A DNA stretch of 45,048 bases from Pseudomonadota bacterium (GTDB lineage Bacteria > Pseudomonadota > Alphaproteobacteria > Rhizobiales > Xanthobacteraceae), in assembly GCA_023449855.1 (NCBI GenBank), contig JAEXHR010000271.1, forward strand, positions 1-45,048, given 5' to 3'. Under the pieces are notes generated by a model. It was not told the DNA's origin. It made no database searches and saw only the letters and a program-made list of their open reading frames with translations. Shown in pieces: positions 25,843-34,935 of the stretch (positions within the stretch are counted from its first letter, which is position 1; each line of letters starts with the position of its first letter). The position numbers were made by a program, and so were the translations under genes.

Positions 25843-27485
25843 GCCGGTTCCTCTTGTCTAATCCATTGCTTGAGAATTGCAGCGGCTTGTTTCTCGTCGA
25901 GCTGGATAATCTGCTCGAGCCGCTTCTGCGGGGCATTCTGAATACTGTTCGATACGTCCTGAATGAGATTCGGCGGAGGCTCATTGGAGAGCGCCGTCAT
26001 CGCCGTTGCGCTGCCGGCGGTTCCGCCGCTCAGCAGGGCATTGGCCTCAGCCTGGAATTCCGTCGTCTCGTCCGACTTGGCACTTGCCAGAATCGTGTTG
26101 ATCGCAGGACGCAGGCCGAACCAGATCAGCATGCCGGCTACCGCGAGGATGGTAATGGCACTTACCAGGCTGCCGGCCTGGCGCATCATGACTTCCGTGA
26201 AGGTGATGGACGGCACCGGCGCCATATCGCGCGCGCTCTCCATGAACTCGACCGCCGAGACCTGGATCTGATCGCCGCGCGGCTTGTCGATGCCGGCCGC
26301 GGTTGCGGCAATCTGCGAGATCTCGGCGACCTTGGCATCGATAGTCGCGTCGCTCGCCTTGTCGCCGAGGCTGGCCGCCAGGCGGGGCCGGTTGACCAGC
26401 ACCGCGAGGAACATCTTGTTCACCACGTAACCATCACTGACTGTCGTCACCGTCTTCGACGAAACTTCGTAATTGGTGATGTCTTCACGGCGCTGCTTCT
26501 CATCGCTGGAGTTCTTTGCCCCGTTCGCATTGACCTGCTGATCCGGGAGATTCTGCTGGACGGTCGTCGGCTGCTGGCGATCGAGGCTTTGCGACGACTC
26601 TTTCTCGCGTACCGCACGGACCGAGCGCTGCACACGCGATTCCGGATCGTAGGTGGTTTCGTTGGTTTGCCGTTTGTCGGTCGACAGCTGGGTGGCGACA
26701 CTCACCTCGAAATTGTCGAGACCGAGATACGGCGTCAGCGCGCGGCTGACATTTTCCTGAATCGAACGGCTGACGATGCGCTGCAGATTGGCCATCGTGG
26801 TCGGGGTCGCGCCGATGCCTCCACCGTCATCGTCGGAGAGCAACGAGCCGTTGCTGTCGAGCACCGTAACCTTGTCCGCCGTCATGCCGGGAACGGCAGC
26901 CGCGACGAGATGCCGGACCGAACGCGCCGTACGGGCATCGGCAGGTCCATCGGTTCGCAATACCACCGACGCCGATGGCGGCAGCTGTTCGCGACGGAAA
27001 GAGCCGCGCGCGGGAATGACGATATGAACGCGCGCAGCCTTGACGTCCTTGAGCACCTGGATCGTGCGCGCGATCTCGCCCTCGAGGGCGCGCACACGCG
27101 TCACTTCCTGCATGAAGGACGTCAGACCGAGCGATCCGATCTTGTCGAACAGCTCATAGCCGCCGCTGGTGTTGCTCGGCAGTCCCTTGTCCGCCAGCAG
27201 CGTTCGCGCCTGCGCGGTCTGCGCCGGACGGACATAGATGGTGTCGCCGGCTGAATTGATGTCGAAGGCGATATTTGCGTCGCGCAGCACCGAACCCACG
27301 CGGGAGACATCCTCGCGGCTGAGACCCGCATAGAGCGTGTTGTACTCCGGCCGGCTGAGATAATAAGCGCCGCCGCCGACGCCGGCGAAGACCGCAACGC
27401 CAATCACTGCAAGCAGAATGAGACGTTTGGTGCCAAGCTCCAGGAGATTGCTCCAGAGCTTCTGCGCATGCTCGCGATTGACCAT
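25839..27485 (-). CDS. fliF: MS-ring protein FliF
   Basis: This 548-residue protein has two membrane helices (about 23-45 and 435-460) around the periplasmic ring-building region: YNTLYAGLSREDVSRVGSVL and TSFMQEVTRVRALEGEIART (key words YAGLS and RALEGE). The cytoplasmic tail QNAPQKRLEQIIQLDEKQAAAILKQW (key end AAAILKQW) binds FliG. It is the assembly base of the basal body. It lies 127 bp after the flagellin gene, beyond a terminator. Confidence 0.97.
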   Translation of the reverse strand: MVNREHAQKLWSNLLELGTKRLILLAVIGVAVFAGVGGGAYYLSRPEYNTLYAGLSREDVSRVGSVLRDANIAFDINSAGDTIYVRPAQTAQARTLLADKGLPSNTSGGYELFDKIGSLGLTSFMQEVTRVRALEGEIARTIQVLKDVKAARVHIVIPARGSFRREQLPPSASVVLRTDGPADARTARSVRHLVAAAVPGMTADKVTVLDSNGSLLSDDDGGGIGATPTTMANLQRIVSRSIQENVSRALTPYLGLDNFEVSVATQLSTDKRQTNETTYDPESRVQRSVRAVREKESSQSLDRQQPTTVQQNLPDQQVNANGAKNSSDEKQRREDITNYEVSSKTVTTVSDGYVVNKMFLAVLVNRPRLAASLGDKASDATIDAKVAEISQIAATAAGIDKPRGDQIQVSAVEFMESARDMAPVPSITFTEVMMRQAGSLVSAITILAVAGMLIWFGLRPAINTILASAKSDETTEFQAEANALLSGGTAGSATAMTALSNEPPPNLIQDVSNSIQNAPQKRLEQIIQLDEKQAAAILKQWIRQEEPA

Positions 27486-27563
27486 CGAATCCTCTGCCCC
27501 ACTTCCGACGCGATCATCGATCGCGAAGCTTGTCCGAGCATTACGAGATCCTTAACGCGAAAT

Positions 27564-27589
27564 GGCCGCGCTATTGCTAGCGCGGCCAC
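27564..27589 (-). terminator. Flagellin gene terminator
   Basis: A perfect 11-bp stem (TGGCCGCGCTA / TAGCGCGGCCA) with a 4-nt loop lies 23 bp after the fliC stop on the minus strand, followed there by ATTT. It separates the highly expressed flagellin from fliF. Confidence 0.8.
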
Positions 27590-27612
27590 CTCGAAGTCGT
27601 ATGAGGGAGCGA

Positions 27613-28914
27613 TTAGCCGCGGAACAGCGACAGGATCGACTGGCTGCCCGAGTTCGCGATCGACAGCGCCTGGATGCCGAGCTGCTGCTGCGTCTGCAGA
27701 GCCTGGAGGCGGGTCGATTCGGCGTTCATGTCGGCGTCGACGAGCTGGCCGATACCGCGATCGAGCGAGTCGGTCAGAACCTTCACGAAGTCCTGCTGCA
27801 GGCCGATACGGTTCTTGATGGCGCCGAGGTTGGTGGCGGCGTCGGTGATCGTGCCCAGCGCGTCGTCAACGCCGGCGATGTAGGTTTCCAGCGCGGCGAG
27901 GTCGGTCGCGCTGTCCGTGAACTTCGAGATGTCCAGGTTGGCAACGCTGAAGTCGCTCCAGGCGCCGTTCTGGTAAACGTCGTAAGTCTTGTCGAGAACG
28001 CCCTTCTCGGTCTTGACGTCGGCCGTAGCGGCGGCCTGCGCCGTCACGGTACCGCCGGTAGAACCGCCATCGGTATCGGTGGTGGCAATCGCGGTCGTGC
28101 TGGCGTTCTTGATTTCGATCGTCTTGCCGTCCTTGTTGATGCCGACGGTGAGGCCTTCGATGCCGAGACCGTTAAGGGCCTTGGCAACGTCCTGAACCGT
28201 GGACTTCTGCGACACGTTGATCGTGGTGGTGACGGCAGCGCCACCAGCAGGCGTGACGGCGAAGGCGATCGTGCCCGTGGTCGTCGGCGGCACGGCGGCC
28301 GCGTCACCGACGGTGGCCGGATCGAAAACGAGGGTCGTGGTGGTGGCGGCAGCGTGAGCCGTCTTGTAGGCAGCGTCGAGCGTCTTGTCGTACAGCTTGA
28401 TGGCATCGAGGTCGACGGTCAGGGTATCGACCGAAACCACGCCACCGGCGCGGGAGAACGACGACACGACCGACTTGCTCGAGTTGTAGGTCGGCTGCTG
28501 CGAGTCGACCGAGATCCAGTTTTCACCGTTGAACACGGCGCTGTCGGCGGTGTTCTTCAGCTGCTTCTGGAGTTCGGTGATTTCCGACTGGATCTTGGCG
28601 CGATCGACGCCCGGCGTACGGGCAGCAACCAGCTTTTCCTTGATCGACGAAACGACGTCCACCGTGCCTTCCAGGCCCGTATACATCGTGTCGATGGTCG
28701 CGGCGCCGAGACCGAGAGCGTCCTGCACGGCGCCCAGAGCCTGCACGTCCGAACGCATCGTGGTGGCGATCGACCAGTAAGCGGCGTTGTCCGACGCGGT
28801 CGCGACGCGATAGCCGGTCGAGATGCGGTTCATCGTCGTGGAGAGGTTGGAGTTGACCGAGCGCAGCGTCTGCAGCGCGGTCATCGCCTGGGAGTTGGTC
28901 ATCAAGCTAGACAT
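27613..28914 (-). CDS. fliC: Flagellin
   Basis: This 433-residue flagellin starts at ATG 28914 with AAGGGA 6 bp upstream. The N-terminal D0/D1 region has TNSQAMTALQTLRSVN, NRISTGYRVATASDNAAYW and VVSSIKEKL. The C-terminal one has NRIGLQQDFVKVL and ALSIANSGSQSILSLFRG. The middle (about 150-300) is Thr/Ala-rich and variable, as expected for the exposed domain. Only one flagellin gene is present in this cluster. Its leader contains several inverted repeats, one covering the ribosome binding site. Confidence 0.97.
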   Translation of the reverse strand: MSSLMTNSQAMTALQTLRSVNSNLSTTMNRISTGYRVATASDNAAYWSIATTMRSDVQALGAVQDALGLGAATIDTMYTGLEGTVDVVSSIKEKLVAARTPGVDRAKIQSEITELQKQLKNTADSAVFNGENWISVDSQQPTYNSSKSVVSSFSRAGGVVSVDTLTVDLDAIKLYDKTLDAAYKTAHAAATTTTLVFDPATVGDAAAVPPTTTGTIAFAVTPAGGAAVTTTINVSQKSTVQDVAKALNGLGIEGLTVGINKDGKTIEIKNASTTAIATTDTDGGSTGGTVTAQAAATADVKTEKGVLDKTYDVYQNGAWSDFSVANLDISKFTDSATDLAALETYIAGVDDALGTITDAATNLGAIKNRIGLQQDFVKVLTDSLDRGIGQLVDADMNAESTRLQALQTQQQLGIQALSIANSGSQSILSLFRG

Positions 28915-28915
28915 C

Positions 28916-28974
28916 GTATGTCCCTTTAATTCGATTTGAATGTTTGCTGGGGACATACCGGACTTTCACCGGTA
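28916..28974 (-). promoter_or_regulatory. Flagellin mRNA leader with a hairpin that can sequester the ribosome binding site
   Basis: On the plus strand GTATGTCCC (28916-28924) and GGGACATAC (28950-28958) are perfectly complementary. In the mRNA the 3' arm GGGACATAC contains part of the Shine-Dalgarno and ends one base before the start codon. A second hairpin, TACCGG-(7 nt)-CCGGTA at 28956-28974, shares three bases with the first, so the two cannot both form fully. This fits control by FlbT and FlaF. Confidence 0.6.
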
Positions 28975-28983
28975 CGACAGGGC

Positions 28984-29020
28984 GGCATCATGCCTTTGGA
29001 ATTGTCGATGTCTGATCGAC
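28984..29020 (-). repeat. Further inverted repeats in the flagellin leader
   Basis: GGCATCATGCC at 28984-28994 is palindromic around one base. GTCGAT (29004-29009) and ATCGAC (29015-29020) pair with a 5-nt loop. Together with the two hairpins nearer the start they make the untranslated leader strongly structured. Confidence 0.45.
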
Positions 29021-29091
29021 CCAACCTGTCGTGAATTGCAAGCTATCCGCCAAACCTTACCCAAAGCTGAAGTTGGCGAACAGCGGTATAG

Positions 29092-29117
29092 TTAACGGCG
29101 CTATCCTTATCGATTCA
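29092..29117 (-). promoter_or_regulatory. Possible sigma-28-like flagellin promoter
   Basis: The minus strand reads GCCGTTAA at 29099-29092, a 7 of 8 match to the sigma-28 -10 element GCCGATAA. A TGAA 14 bp upstream is a weak -35 match. Transcription would start near 29080 and give a leader of about 165 nt. Confidence 0.35.
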
Positions 29118-29138
29118 TTTCGATGACAAACGCGCCGA

Positions 29139-29873
29139 TTACAGAAACGATTTGACAAGGCCGACGGCGAGCAGATTCCAGCCGTCAATCAACACGAAAA
29201 ACAGCACCTTGAACGGCAACGCGAACACCGTGGGCGGCATCATCATCATGCCCATCGACATCGTCAGTGTCGCCACGATCATGTCGATCACCAGGAACGG
29301 CATGACGACAAGAAAACCGATCTCGAATGCACGCCGCAGCTCCGACACCATGAATGCGGGGATGATGATTCGCAAATCAATTCGCTGGCCATCGAGCTTC
29401 ACTTTCAAACTCTCAGCAGCGAGATTCTCGAAAGTCTGTAGATCCTTCTCGCGCACATGCTGCAACATGAATTCGCGAAACGGATCGGTGATGCGAGAAT
29501 AGGCTTCCTGTTCGCTGATCTCGTTCTTCATCAATGGCTGCACGCCGTTCTGCCAGGCTCGGTCGAATGTCGGAGACATGACGTAGAAAGTAAGAAACAG
29601 CGCTAGGCTGATCATCACGATATTCGACGGTGTCGTCTGCAAGCCAAGACCGGTGCGCAGAAACGACAATGCGACGACGAATCGGGTGAAGCTCGTCACC
29701 ATGATCAGCAGCCCCGGCGCCAGCGACAGCACCGTGAGAAGCGCGACCATCTGGATGATGCGGCCGCTGGCGCTGCTTTCACCTTGCGGCAGCAAGGTCG
29801 ACAGGTCCGGGATTTGCGCCATCGCAGTCGTCGGCAACATGACGGCGACCAGAATCAGGAACACGCGCGTCAT
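29139..29873 (-). CDS. fliP: Flagellar export gate protein FliP
   Basis: This 244-residue protein has a cleavable signal (ending TTAMAQIPD) and about four membrane helices. It carries the family blocks FTRFVVALSFLRTGLGLQTTP and FLVIDMIVATLTMSMGMMMMPP (key words TRFVVALSFLR and IDMIVATLTMSMGM). It forms the export pore with FliQ and FliR. It overlaps the fliL stop by 4 bp. No fliO is seen. Confidence 0.96.
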   Translation of the reverse strand: MTRVFLILVAVMLPTTAMAQIPDLSTLLPQGESSASGRIIQMVALLTVLSLAPGLLIMVTSFTRFVVALSFLRTGLGLQTTPSNIVMISLALFLTFYVMSPTFDRAWQNGVQPLMKNEISEQEAYSRITDPFREFMLQHVREKDLQTFENLAAESLKVKLDGQRIDLRIIIPAFMVSELRRAFEIGFLVVMPFLVIDMIVATLTMSMGMMMMPPTVFALPFKVLFFVLIDGWNLLAVGLVKSFL

Positions 29874-30355
29874 TGCACCACCAGGGTTTCGATGATCAGT
29901 TCGCGCACCTTGCCGCTGGAACGCGTCACCGCGCGTTCGTTCAAGTCTTCGCGCAGATATTGCAGGCCGCGCGCGCCTTCGATCTGGGGCGGCGTGAGCG
30001 TGCGGAGATAGGAGACGATGTCCTCGCCGACCTTGGCGGTCAACGCATAAGCCTCCTCCTCATTGAGCTTGTCGGTGACGATCGAGGCTTCCATCCTGAT
30101 CCAGGTATTCGGCGGTGCGGCCAGATTCGTCGTGACGGGCGAGATCTTGCGCAGCCGATCGTTGGGATTGAAGGCGGACACCACGGGCTTCTCGACCACT
30201 TCCTTCTTGCTCTCGACGAGGCGCTCCACCGCCGACAGCATGTGGAAGCTGGCGAGGGTCCCCGCGCCCGCCGACAGTCCGGTGACGACCAGCAGCGCGA
30301 CCATCCATTGCAGGATGCCTCGGCCCTGTCCCTCGTTCTCGCCATCATCGGCCAT
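29870..30355 (-). CDS. fliL: Basal-body-associated protein FliL
   Basis: This 161-residue protein has one membrane helix (about 15-37) and a periplasmic domain with NTWIRMEASIV, EDIVSYLRTLTP and KVRELIIETLVVQ. FliL surrounds the stator and supports torque. Its stop overlaps the start of fliP. Confidence 0.85.
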   Translation of the reverse strand: MADDGENEGQGRGILQWMVALLVVTGLSAGAGTLASFHMLSAVERLVESKKEVVEKPVVSAFNPNDRLRKISPVTTNLAAPPNTWIRMEASIVTDKLNEEEAYALTAKVGEDIVSYLRTLTPPQIEGARGLQYLREDLNERAVTRSSGKVRELIIETLVVQ

Positions 30356-30367
30356 GGTCGATCCCCA

Positions 30368-31072
30368 TCAGAACGGCGCGACCCGATCGTAGACCTGCTG
30401 GCCCCAGTTCGGCTGCTGCACTTCCATGATGCGGCCGCGGCCGCCATATGAAATACGGGCCTCCGCGATCTTCTCATACGGAATGGTGTTGGCGCGGCCG
30501 ATATCGATCGGACGCACGATTCCTCCGACATTGACGATGCGCATCTCGTAATTGACGCGCATTTCCTGCGAACCGCTAATCAGCAGGTTGCCATTTGGCA
30601 GCACATCGACCACGACCGCAGCGATCGAGAAACGCACTTCCTCGGCGCGGTCGATCTTTCCGGATCCCTTGCTCGACGATTGCGAACTCACATTGGCATC
30701 GAAATTGCCCTTTGACGCCCATTTCGCGATGTCCGCAGCGTAGTCGGTCCCCAATTTAATCTGCGAATCGCGCGACCGGTCCGTCTTGTTGTCCAGAATG
30801 GCCTTGTCGTTCATGGTGACATTGACGGTGAGAATGTCGCCAATGCGCGTTGCGCGTGGATCGCGATAGAGATCCTTGCGCTCGCTCCAGATCGAGTGCT
30901 CACCGGGACCGCGATAGGCCCGCTTCTCCATTGGAATTCCGCGCGCATCCACCTGCAGGCCCTGGCCGACCGGCGACATGGTCGGCGCCTGACTGAGCTC
31001 CGCCAGCGGATTGGCGCAACCGGCAAGGCCCGACAGCAGGACCGGCAACAGAAAAACTCTCGAAGACTTCAT
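30368..31072 (-). CDS. flgH: L-ring lipoprotein FlgH
   Basis: This 234-residue protein has a lipoprotein signal with lipobox SGLAGC. Conserved blocks are the DLYRDPRATRIGDILTV region, the alternating beta core LLISGSQEMRVN and the NTIPYEKIAEARISYGGRG end. It forms the outer-membrane L ring. Its start overlaps the MotE-like gene stop. Confidence 0.96.
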   Translation of the reverse strand: MKSSRVFLLPVLLSGLAGCANPLAELSQAPTMSPVGQGLQVDARGIPMEKRAYRGPGEHSIWSERKDLYRDPRATRIGDILTVNVTMNDKAILDNKTDRSRDSQIKLGTDYAADIAKWASKGNFDANVSSQSSSKGSGKIDRAEEVRFSIAAVVVDVLPNGNLLISGSQEMRVNYEMRIVNVGGIVRPIDIGRANTIPYEKIAEARISYGGRGRIMEVQQPNWGQQVYDRVAPF

Positions 31073-31725
31073 TTCCTGGCTTTCCCGTCGTCGGTGCGAC
31101 GCATGCCGGCCAACGTATCGGCGAGATGCGCACCGCGCGCCGGCTCCATTTCATTGAGGATCGAACTGGCGACCCGTACTTTCAGCTTGGCGAGCACCGC
31201 GGCAGCCGTATCGTCAGCCATGCTGGCGATCTGCTGCGCAGCCGCTTCCGGATTCATGCGCGAATAGATCTCGACGACATTGTCCTCGGCCTTTTTGAGG
31301 AAATCCTCGCGCAGCTTCAGCCACTCTTCATATTCCGCGCGCTTGGCCTCGAGCTCCGCGATGCGTAGCTTCAGCTTCGCTTCGGTCGCCTCCAGCTCCT
31401 TCTGCTGCCAGGCGACGCGCGCATCGAGCGCTTGATCGGTGATATTGCTGCAGAAACGCGCGACATCCGATTCCTGCGTCGCTGCAGCCTGCTCCTTCTT
31501 GTCGATGGATCCGGTGACCAGCGGCGAGTCGCTGAATGACCTTGTCTCGGGCTTTGCCACCACTTCCTGCTTTGGCGCCGTCTTCGGACGCGGAGGATGC
31601 GTCGTCTTGGCGAACTCGGCAAGATTCAGCGGCTTGGACAGTTTCTGCGCCGGCTCGGCCGAAGCGAGGTCCGATGCGATGACTGCTGCCAGGATGCAGA
31701 TCGACCAGGTTGCGGGACGCGCCAT
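31069..31725 (-). CDS. motE: MotE-like periplasmic motility protein
   Basis: This 218-residue protein from ATG 31725 has a signal peptide (AAVIASDLASA), a Lys/Pro linker and a coiled coil of about 60 residues (KELEATEAKLKLRIAELEAK). The C-terminal MgtE-N-like domain has VVEIYSRMNPEAAAQQIASM and VASSILNEMEPARGAHL (key words MNPEAAA and LNEMEP). In Sinorhizobium, MotE is a periplasmic chaperone that stabilises MotC, which is also encoded here. An ATG at 31788 would add 21 residues and overlap flgI. It sits between flgI and flgH, as in rhizobia. Confidence 0.8.
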   Translation of the reverse strand: MARPATWSICILAAVIASDLASAEPAQKLSKPLNLAEFAKTTHPPRPKTAPKQEVVAKPETRSFSDSPLVTGSIDKKEQAAATQESDVARFCSNITDQALDARVAWQQKELEATEAKLKLRIAELEAKRAEYEEWLKLREDFLKKAEDNVVEIYSRMNPEAAAQQIASMADDTAAAVLAKLKVRVASSILNEMEPARGAHLADTLAGMRRTDDGKARK

Positions 31726-31792
31726 TCGTGCTCTCGTGAATCGGTTAAGCAAGCGTTGCACGTGCAGCCTTGCGCGGCGCTGACCCATCACT

Positions 31793-32896
31793 TTACTGGA
31801 TGACAAGTTCGGCCTGCAGCGCCCCGGCCGCCTTGATAGCCTGCAGGATCGCAATGATGCCCTGCGGCTTCAGCCCGATCTGATTGAGGCCGCGCACCAG
31901 CCTCTGAAGATCGGTGCCGCGGAGGATGGCGACCTTCGCGCCGTTCTCGTTCGCCTCAATGAATGTCTGCGGAACGACGACCGTTTCACCGCGTCGGGCG
32001 AACGGATTCGGCTGCGACACGATCGGCGCTTCGGTGATGCGGACGGAGAGATTGCCATGGGTCACGGCCACCGTGGAGATCTGAACATTGCGGCCAATCA
32101 CGACCGTGCCGGTGCGCTCGTCCACCACCACGCGCGCCGGTGTGTCCGGTTCGATCAGAAGTTCCTCGATCTCGGCGATGAAGCGAACCGGCGGCGCGGA
32201 GCGCGGCCGTTGCAGCATGATCGTGCGATAGTCGCGCTCGAAAGCAATATTCGCTTGGTATCGTCCACGGCCATGGGCATTGATCGCATCGATGATTCGC
32301 GTGGCCGTCGCGTAGTCCGGATTCTTCAGTTCCAGCGTCAGATTCTGCATCTCGCTGAAATTGCCTCTCACTTCGCGCTCGATCAGGGCTCCGTTCGGGA
32401 TGCGGCCGGCCGTCGCGACACCCTGGCTGACGCTCTGGGCCGCGCCTTCGATATTGTAGCCGCCGACCGCGATGGCGCCCTGCGCGACTGCATAGGTCTC
32501 GCCATCGGCACCGCGGAGCTGCGTCAGCACCAGCGTGCCGCCAAGCAGCGACGACGCGTCGCCCATGGACGAGATCGCCACATCGATGCGGGAGCCGCCG
32601 GCCGAAAAAGGCGGGAGATCTGCGGTCACCATCACTGCAGCGACGTTACGTGTACGCAGCTGGGTTCCGCGGATGTTGATGCCCATATTGTCGAGCATCG
32701 ACTGCAGGGATTGCTCGGTGAACGGCGCGTTGCGCAACGTATCGCCCGTGCCCTTGAGGCCAATCACCAGGCCGTAGCCGATGATCTGGTTTTCGCGCAC
32801 GCCCTTGAGGCTCGCGATATCCTTGATGCGCACGGCAGCTTCTGCTGCCGAGACCGACAGCGCGAGCAGCAGTCCGCAAAGAAGACGCAGCATCAT
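31793..32896 (-). CDS. flgI: P-ring protein FlgI
   Basis: This 367-residue protein has a signal peptide (ending AAEAAVRIKD). The family blocks are RENQIIGYGLVIGLKGTGDT, RNVAAVMVTADLPPF and DERTGTVVIGRNVQ. It forms the periplasmic ring around the rod. Its start overlaps the flgA stop by 4 bp. Confidence 0.97.
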   Translation of the reverse strand: MMLRLLCGLLLALSVSAAEAAVRIKDIASLKGVRENQIIGYGLVIGLKGTGDTLRNAPFTEQSLQSMLDNMGINIRGTQLRTRNVAAVMVTADLPPFSAGGSRIDVAISSMGDASSLLGGTLVLTQLRGADGETYAVAQGAIAVGGYNIEGAAQSVSQGVATAGRIPNGALIEREVRGNFSEMQNLTLELKNPDYATATRIIDAINAHGRGRYQANIAFERDYRTIMLQRPRSAPPVRFIAEIEELLIEPDTPARVVVDERTGTVVIGRNVQISTVAVTHGNLSVRITEAPIVSQPNPFARRGETVVVPQTFIEANENGAKVAILRGTDLQRLVRGLNQIGLKPQGIIAILQAIKAAGALQAELVIQ

Positions 32897-33375
32897 CCGT
32901 TCTGAATCCGTACTGATCCGTCCTGCTGGACGATGCCTCGAATGGTCACGCCGGTATCGAGATTGCGCAGTTGCACCATCATGCCGGGGCTGGCCGACTG
33001 CAACGAGGTCGCATAGGTCACGATGACAAGACCGTCATCCTCCACCAGCACCTTTACAACGGCGCCGCGCGTGACAACCTTCTGATCCTCGAGCCCGTTG
33101 ATGGGAATGAGATGACCGGCGATCAGCGTGCGGCGCGCAGTGCGCCCGACCAGTGCAGCACGATCGTTGATGAATGCACTCGCGCCCTGGATATTGGGCG
33201 CGAAGTTGCGATCCATGATCATCTCGTCCTTGATCACGTCGCCCGGATAGATCGTCGTCGCCGGCACCGGGTATTTGACGGGTTCTTCCGCCGCCATGGC
33301 GCCGCCCGCGAGCGCGAGGCCCGCGAGCAACAGAGTTACGATCTTGAGGACGCGCATCGGACGCAGCTCCGTCAT
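32893..33375 (-). CDS. flgA: P-ring assembly chaperone FlgA
   Basis: This 160-residue protein has a signal peptide (LLLAGLALAGGAMAAE) and the SAF-type domain YPGDVIKDEMI, RTLIAGHLIPINGLE and VQLRNLDTGVTIRGIVQQDGSV (key end RGIVQQDG). It helps FlgI assemble. ATG 33375 is taken; ATG 33357 just before the signal peptide is possible. Confidence 0.92.
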   Translation of the reverse strand: MTELRPMRVLKIVTLLLAGLALAGGAMAAEEPVKYPVPATTIYPGDVIKDEMIMDRNFAPNIQGASAFINDRAALVGRTARRTLIAGHLIPINGLEDQKVVTRGAVVKVLVEDDGLVIVTYATSLQSASPGMMVQLRNLDTGVTIRGIVQQDGSVRIQNG

Positions 33376-33380
33376 CGTGC

Positions 33381-34169
33381 TTAGCGAAGCCCCTTGGAGA
33401 CAGTCGAAGCCATCTCGTCGGCGGCCTGGATGACCTTCGAGTTCATCTCATAGGAGCGCTGTGCCGATATCAGCTCGGTGATTTCCTTCACCGGATCGAC
33501 GTTCGAGTTTTCAAGATAGCGCTGGTGCAGCTTGCCGTAACCGACATCGCCGGCAAAGCCGACCACCGGCACGCCCGATGCGAGCGTTTCACGGTAGAGA
33601 TTGCCGCCCAGCGGCTCGAGACCGGATTCATTGGCGAAGTTTGCGAGCTGCATCTGGCCAATCTGGACAGGCGCCACTTCACCATCGATCTTGGCGTAGA
33701 TCTGCCCGGACTCGTTGATGATGACGTCCACTGCGTTCGGCGGCACCACCACCGCCGGGTTGACCAGATAGCCATCCGGCGACACCAGCTGACGGTTTTC
33801 GTTCAGGTTGAACGCACCGGCACGCGTATAGAGCGTTTCGCCATTCGGGCCGGCGATCTGGAACCAGCCGCGGCCGTTGATGCCGAGATCGTAAGTGTTG
33901 CCGGTCTGCGCCATGGCGCCCTGGATGTGCAGCTTCCTCACTGCCGCGGAACGCACGCCAAGACCGAGCTTGGCGCCTTCCGGCACCGCGCCTTCGCCCG
34001 CGCGGTTCGGCACACCCTGGGCACGATCGATCTGGTAAAAAAGGTCAGTAAATTCTGCGCGCGAGCGCTTGTAGGACGTCGTGTTGATGTTCGCGATATT
34101 GTTCGCAATCACCTCCACATTGAGCTGCTGCGCGCTCATGCCGGTGGCAGCGATAGCTAGTGCTCTCAT
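33381..34169 (-). CDS. flgG: Distal rod protein FlgG
   Basis: This 262-residue protein has the axial N-terminus AIAATGMSAQQLNVEVIANN followed by INTTSYKRSRAEF, and the C-terminal helix ITELISAQRSYEMNSKVIQAAD. Length is typical of FlgG. It forms the distal rod. Confidence 0.96.
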   Translation of the reverse strand: MRALAIAATGMSAQQLNVEVIANNIANINTTSYKRSRAEFTDLFYQIDRAQGVPNRAGEGAVPEGAKLGLGVRSAAVRKLHIQGAMAQTGNTYDLGINGRGWFQIAGPNGETLYTRAGAFNLNENRQLVSPDGYLVNPAVVVPPNAVDVIINESGQIYAKIDGEVAPVQIGQMQLANFANESGLEPLGGNLYRETLASGVPVVGFAGDVGYGKLHQRYLENSNVDPVKEITELISAQRSYEMNSKVIQAADEMASTVSKGLR

Positions 34170-34178
34170 GATCTAACC

Positions 34179-34505
34179 TCAAATCGCCATTCGGCTGACT
34201 TCTTGATAGGCCTGAACGACCTTGTCGCGGACAGCCACCGCCATCTGCAACGACCGCTCGGCCGACATGACAGCCTCGACCACCTTCTGCGCCGAAAGCT
34301 TGCCCTGGATCGACTGGATCGAAGCGGCTTCGCCGGCCTTCATCGAGCCGATGGCATCGGCTGCGACCTGTTCCAGAACGTTGTTGAAGCCCAGGCCTGC
34401 GGAGGCGGGCTGCGCCGCTGGCGCCGCGTTGCTTGTCTTGAAGACTTCGCTTGTCTTCGCAAGCTCGCCAGCACTGGTGACAACCGACGATACAGAATCA
34501 AGCAT
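34179..34505 (-). CDS. fliE: FliE, MS-ring to rod adaptor
   Basis: This 108-residue protein has the conserved C-terminal part KVVEAVMSAERSLQMAVAVRDKVVQAYQEVSRM (key words AERSLQMAV and VQAYQEV). It is the first exported subunit and joins ring to rod. Confidence 0.94.
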   Translation of the reverse strand: MLDSVSSVVTSAGELAKTSEVFKTSNAAPAAQPASAGLGFNNVLEQVAADAIGSMKAGEAASIQSIQGKLSAQKVVEAVMSAERSLQMAVAVRDKVVQAYQEVSRMAI

Positions 34506-34507
34506 GT

Positions 34508-34924
34508 TCAGCTCCTCAAGAGATCGATGGTCATCGACACCATCGAGCGCACCTGTTTGATCACCTGCAGGTTGGCCTCGTAAGACCGGTTGGTTTCCCG
34601 CATGTCGCCCATCTCGATGAGCGAATTGACGTTGGGAAACTTCACATAGCCGGACTCATCGGCCGCCGGATGCCCCGGCTCGTAATCGACGCGGAACGGC
34701 GCCTGGTCGGAACCGATATCCTTGACCTTGACCATACGGACGCCGGCGGCGCGATCCATCTCCGCCGTGAAGGTCGTGGTCTTGCGACGGTACGGTTCAG
34801 ATCCCGGGGTACGCCCGGTGGAATTTGCGTTAGCGAGATTTTCCGACACCACGCGCAGACGCGTCGACTGCGCTTCGAGGCCGGAGCTTGCGATCTGGGT
34901 GGATGCCTGAAGTGGATCGATCAT
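34508..34924 (-). CDS. flgC: Proximal rod protein FlgC
   Basis: This 138-residue protein has SGLEAQSTRLRVVSENLANAN near the start and VNSLIEMGDMRETNRSYEANLQV near the end (key words VVSENLANAN and RSYEANL), both diagnostic of FlgC. Confidence 0.95.
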   Translation of the reverse strand: MIDPLQASTQIASSGLEAQSTRLRVVSENLANANSTGRTPGSEPYRRKTTTFTAEMDRAAGVRMVKVKDIGSDQAPFRVDYEPGHPAADESGYVKFPNVNSLIEMGDMRETNRSYEANLQVIKQVRSMVSMTIDLLRS

Positions 34925-34935
34925 CGTTCTCTCCG

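Noticed and set aside
25854..27254. 466-codon plus-strand frame antisense to fliF
   Set aside because: It is a shadow frame with Arg/His/Asp-rich composition, and no start signal or motif supports it.
27562..28929. 455-codon plus-strand frame antisense to flagellin
   Set aside because: It mirrors the biased codon use of a highly expressed gene; its Gly/Arg/Val/Asp-rich product is not protein-like.
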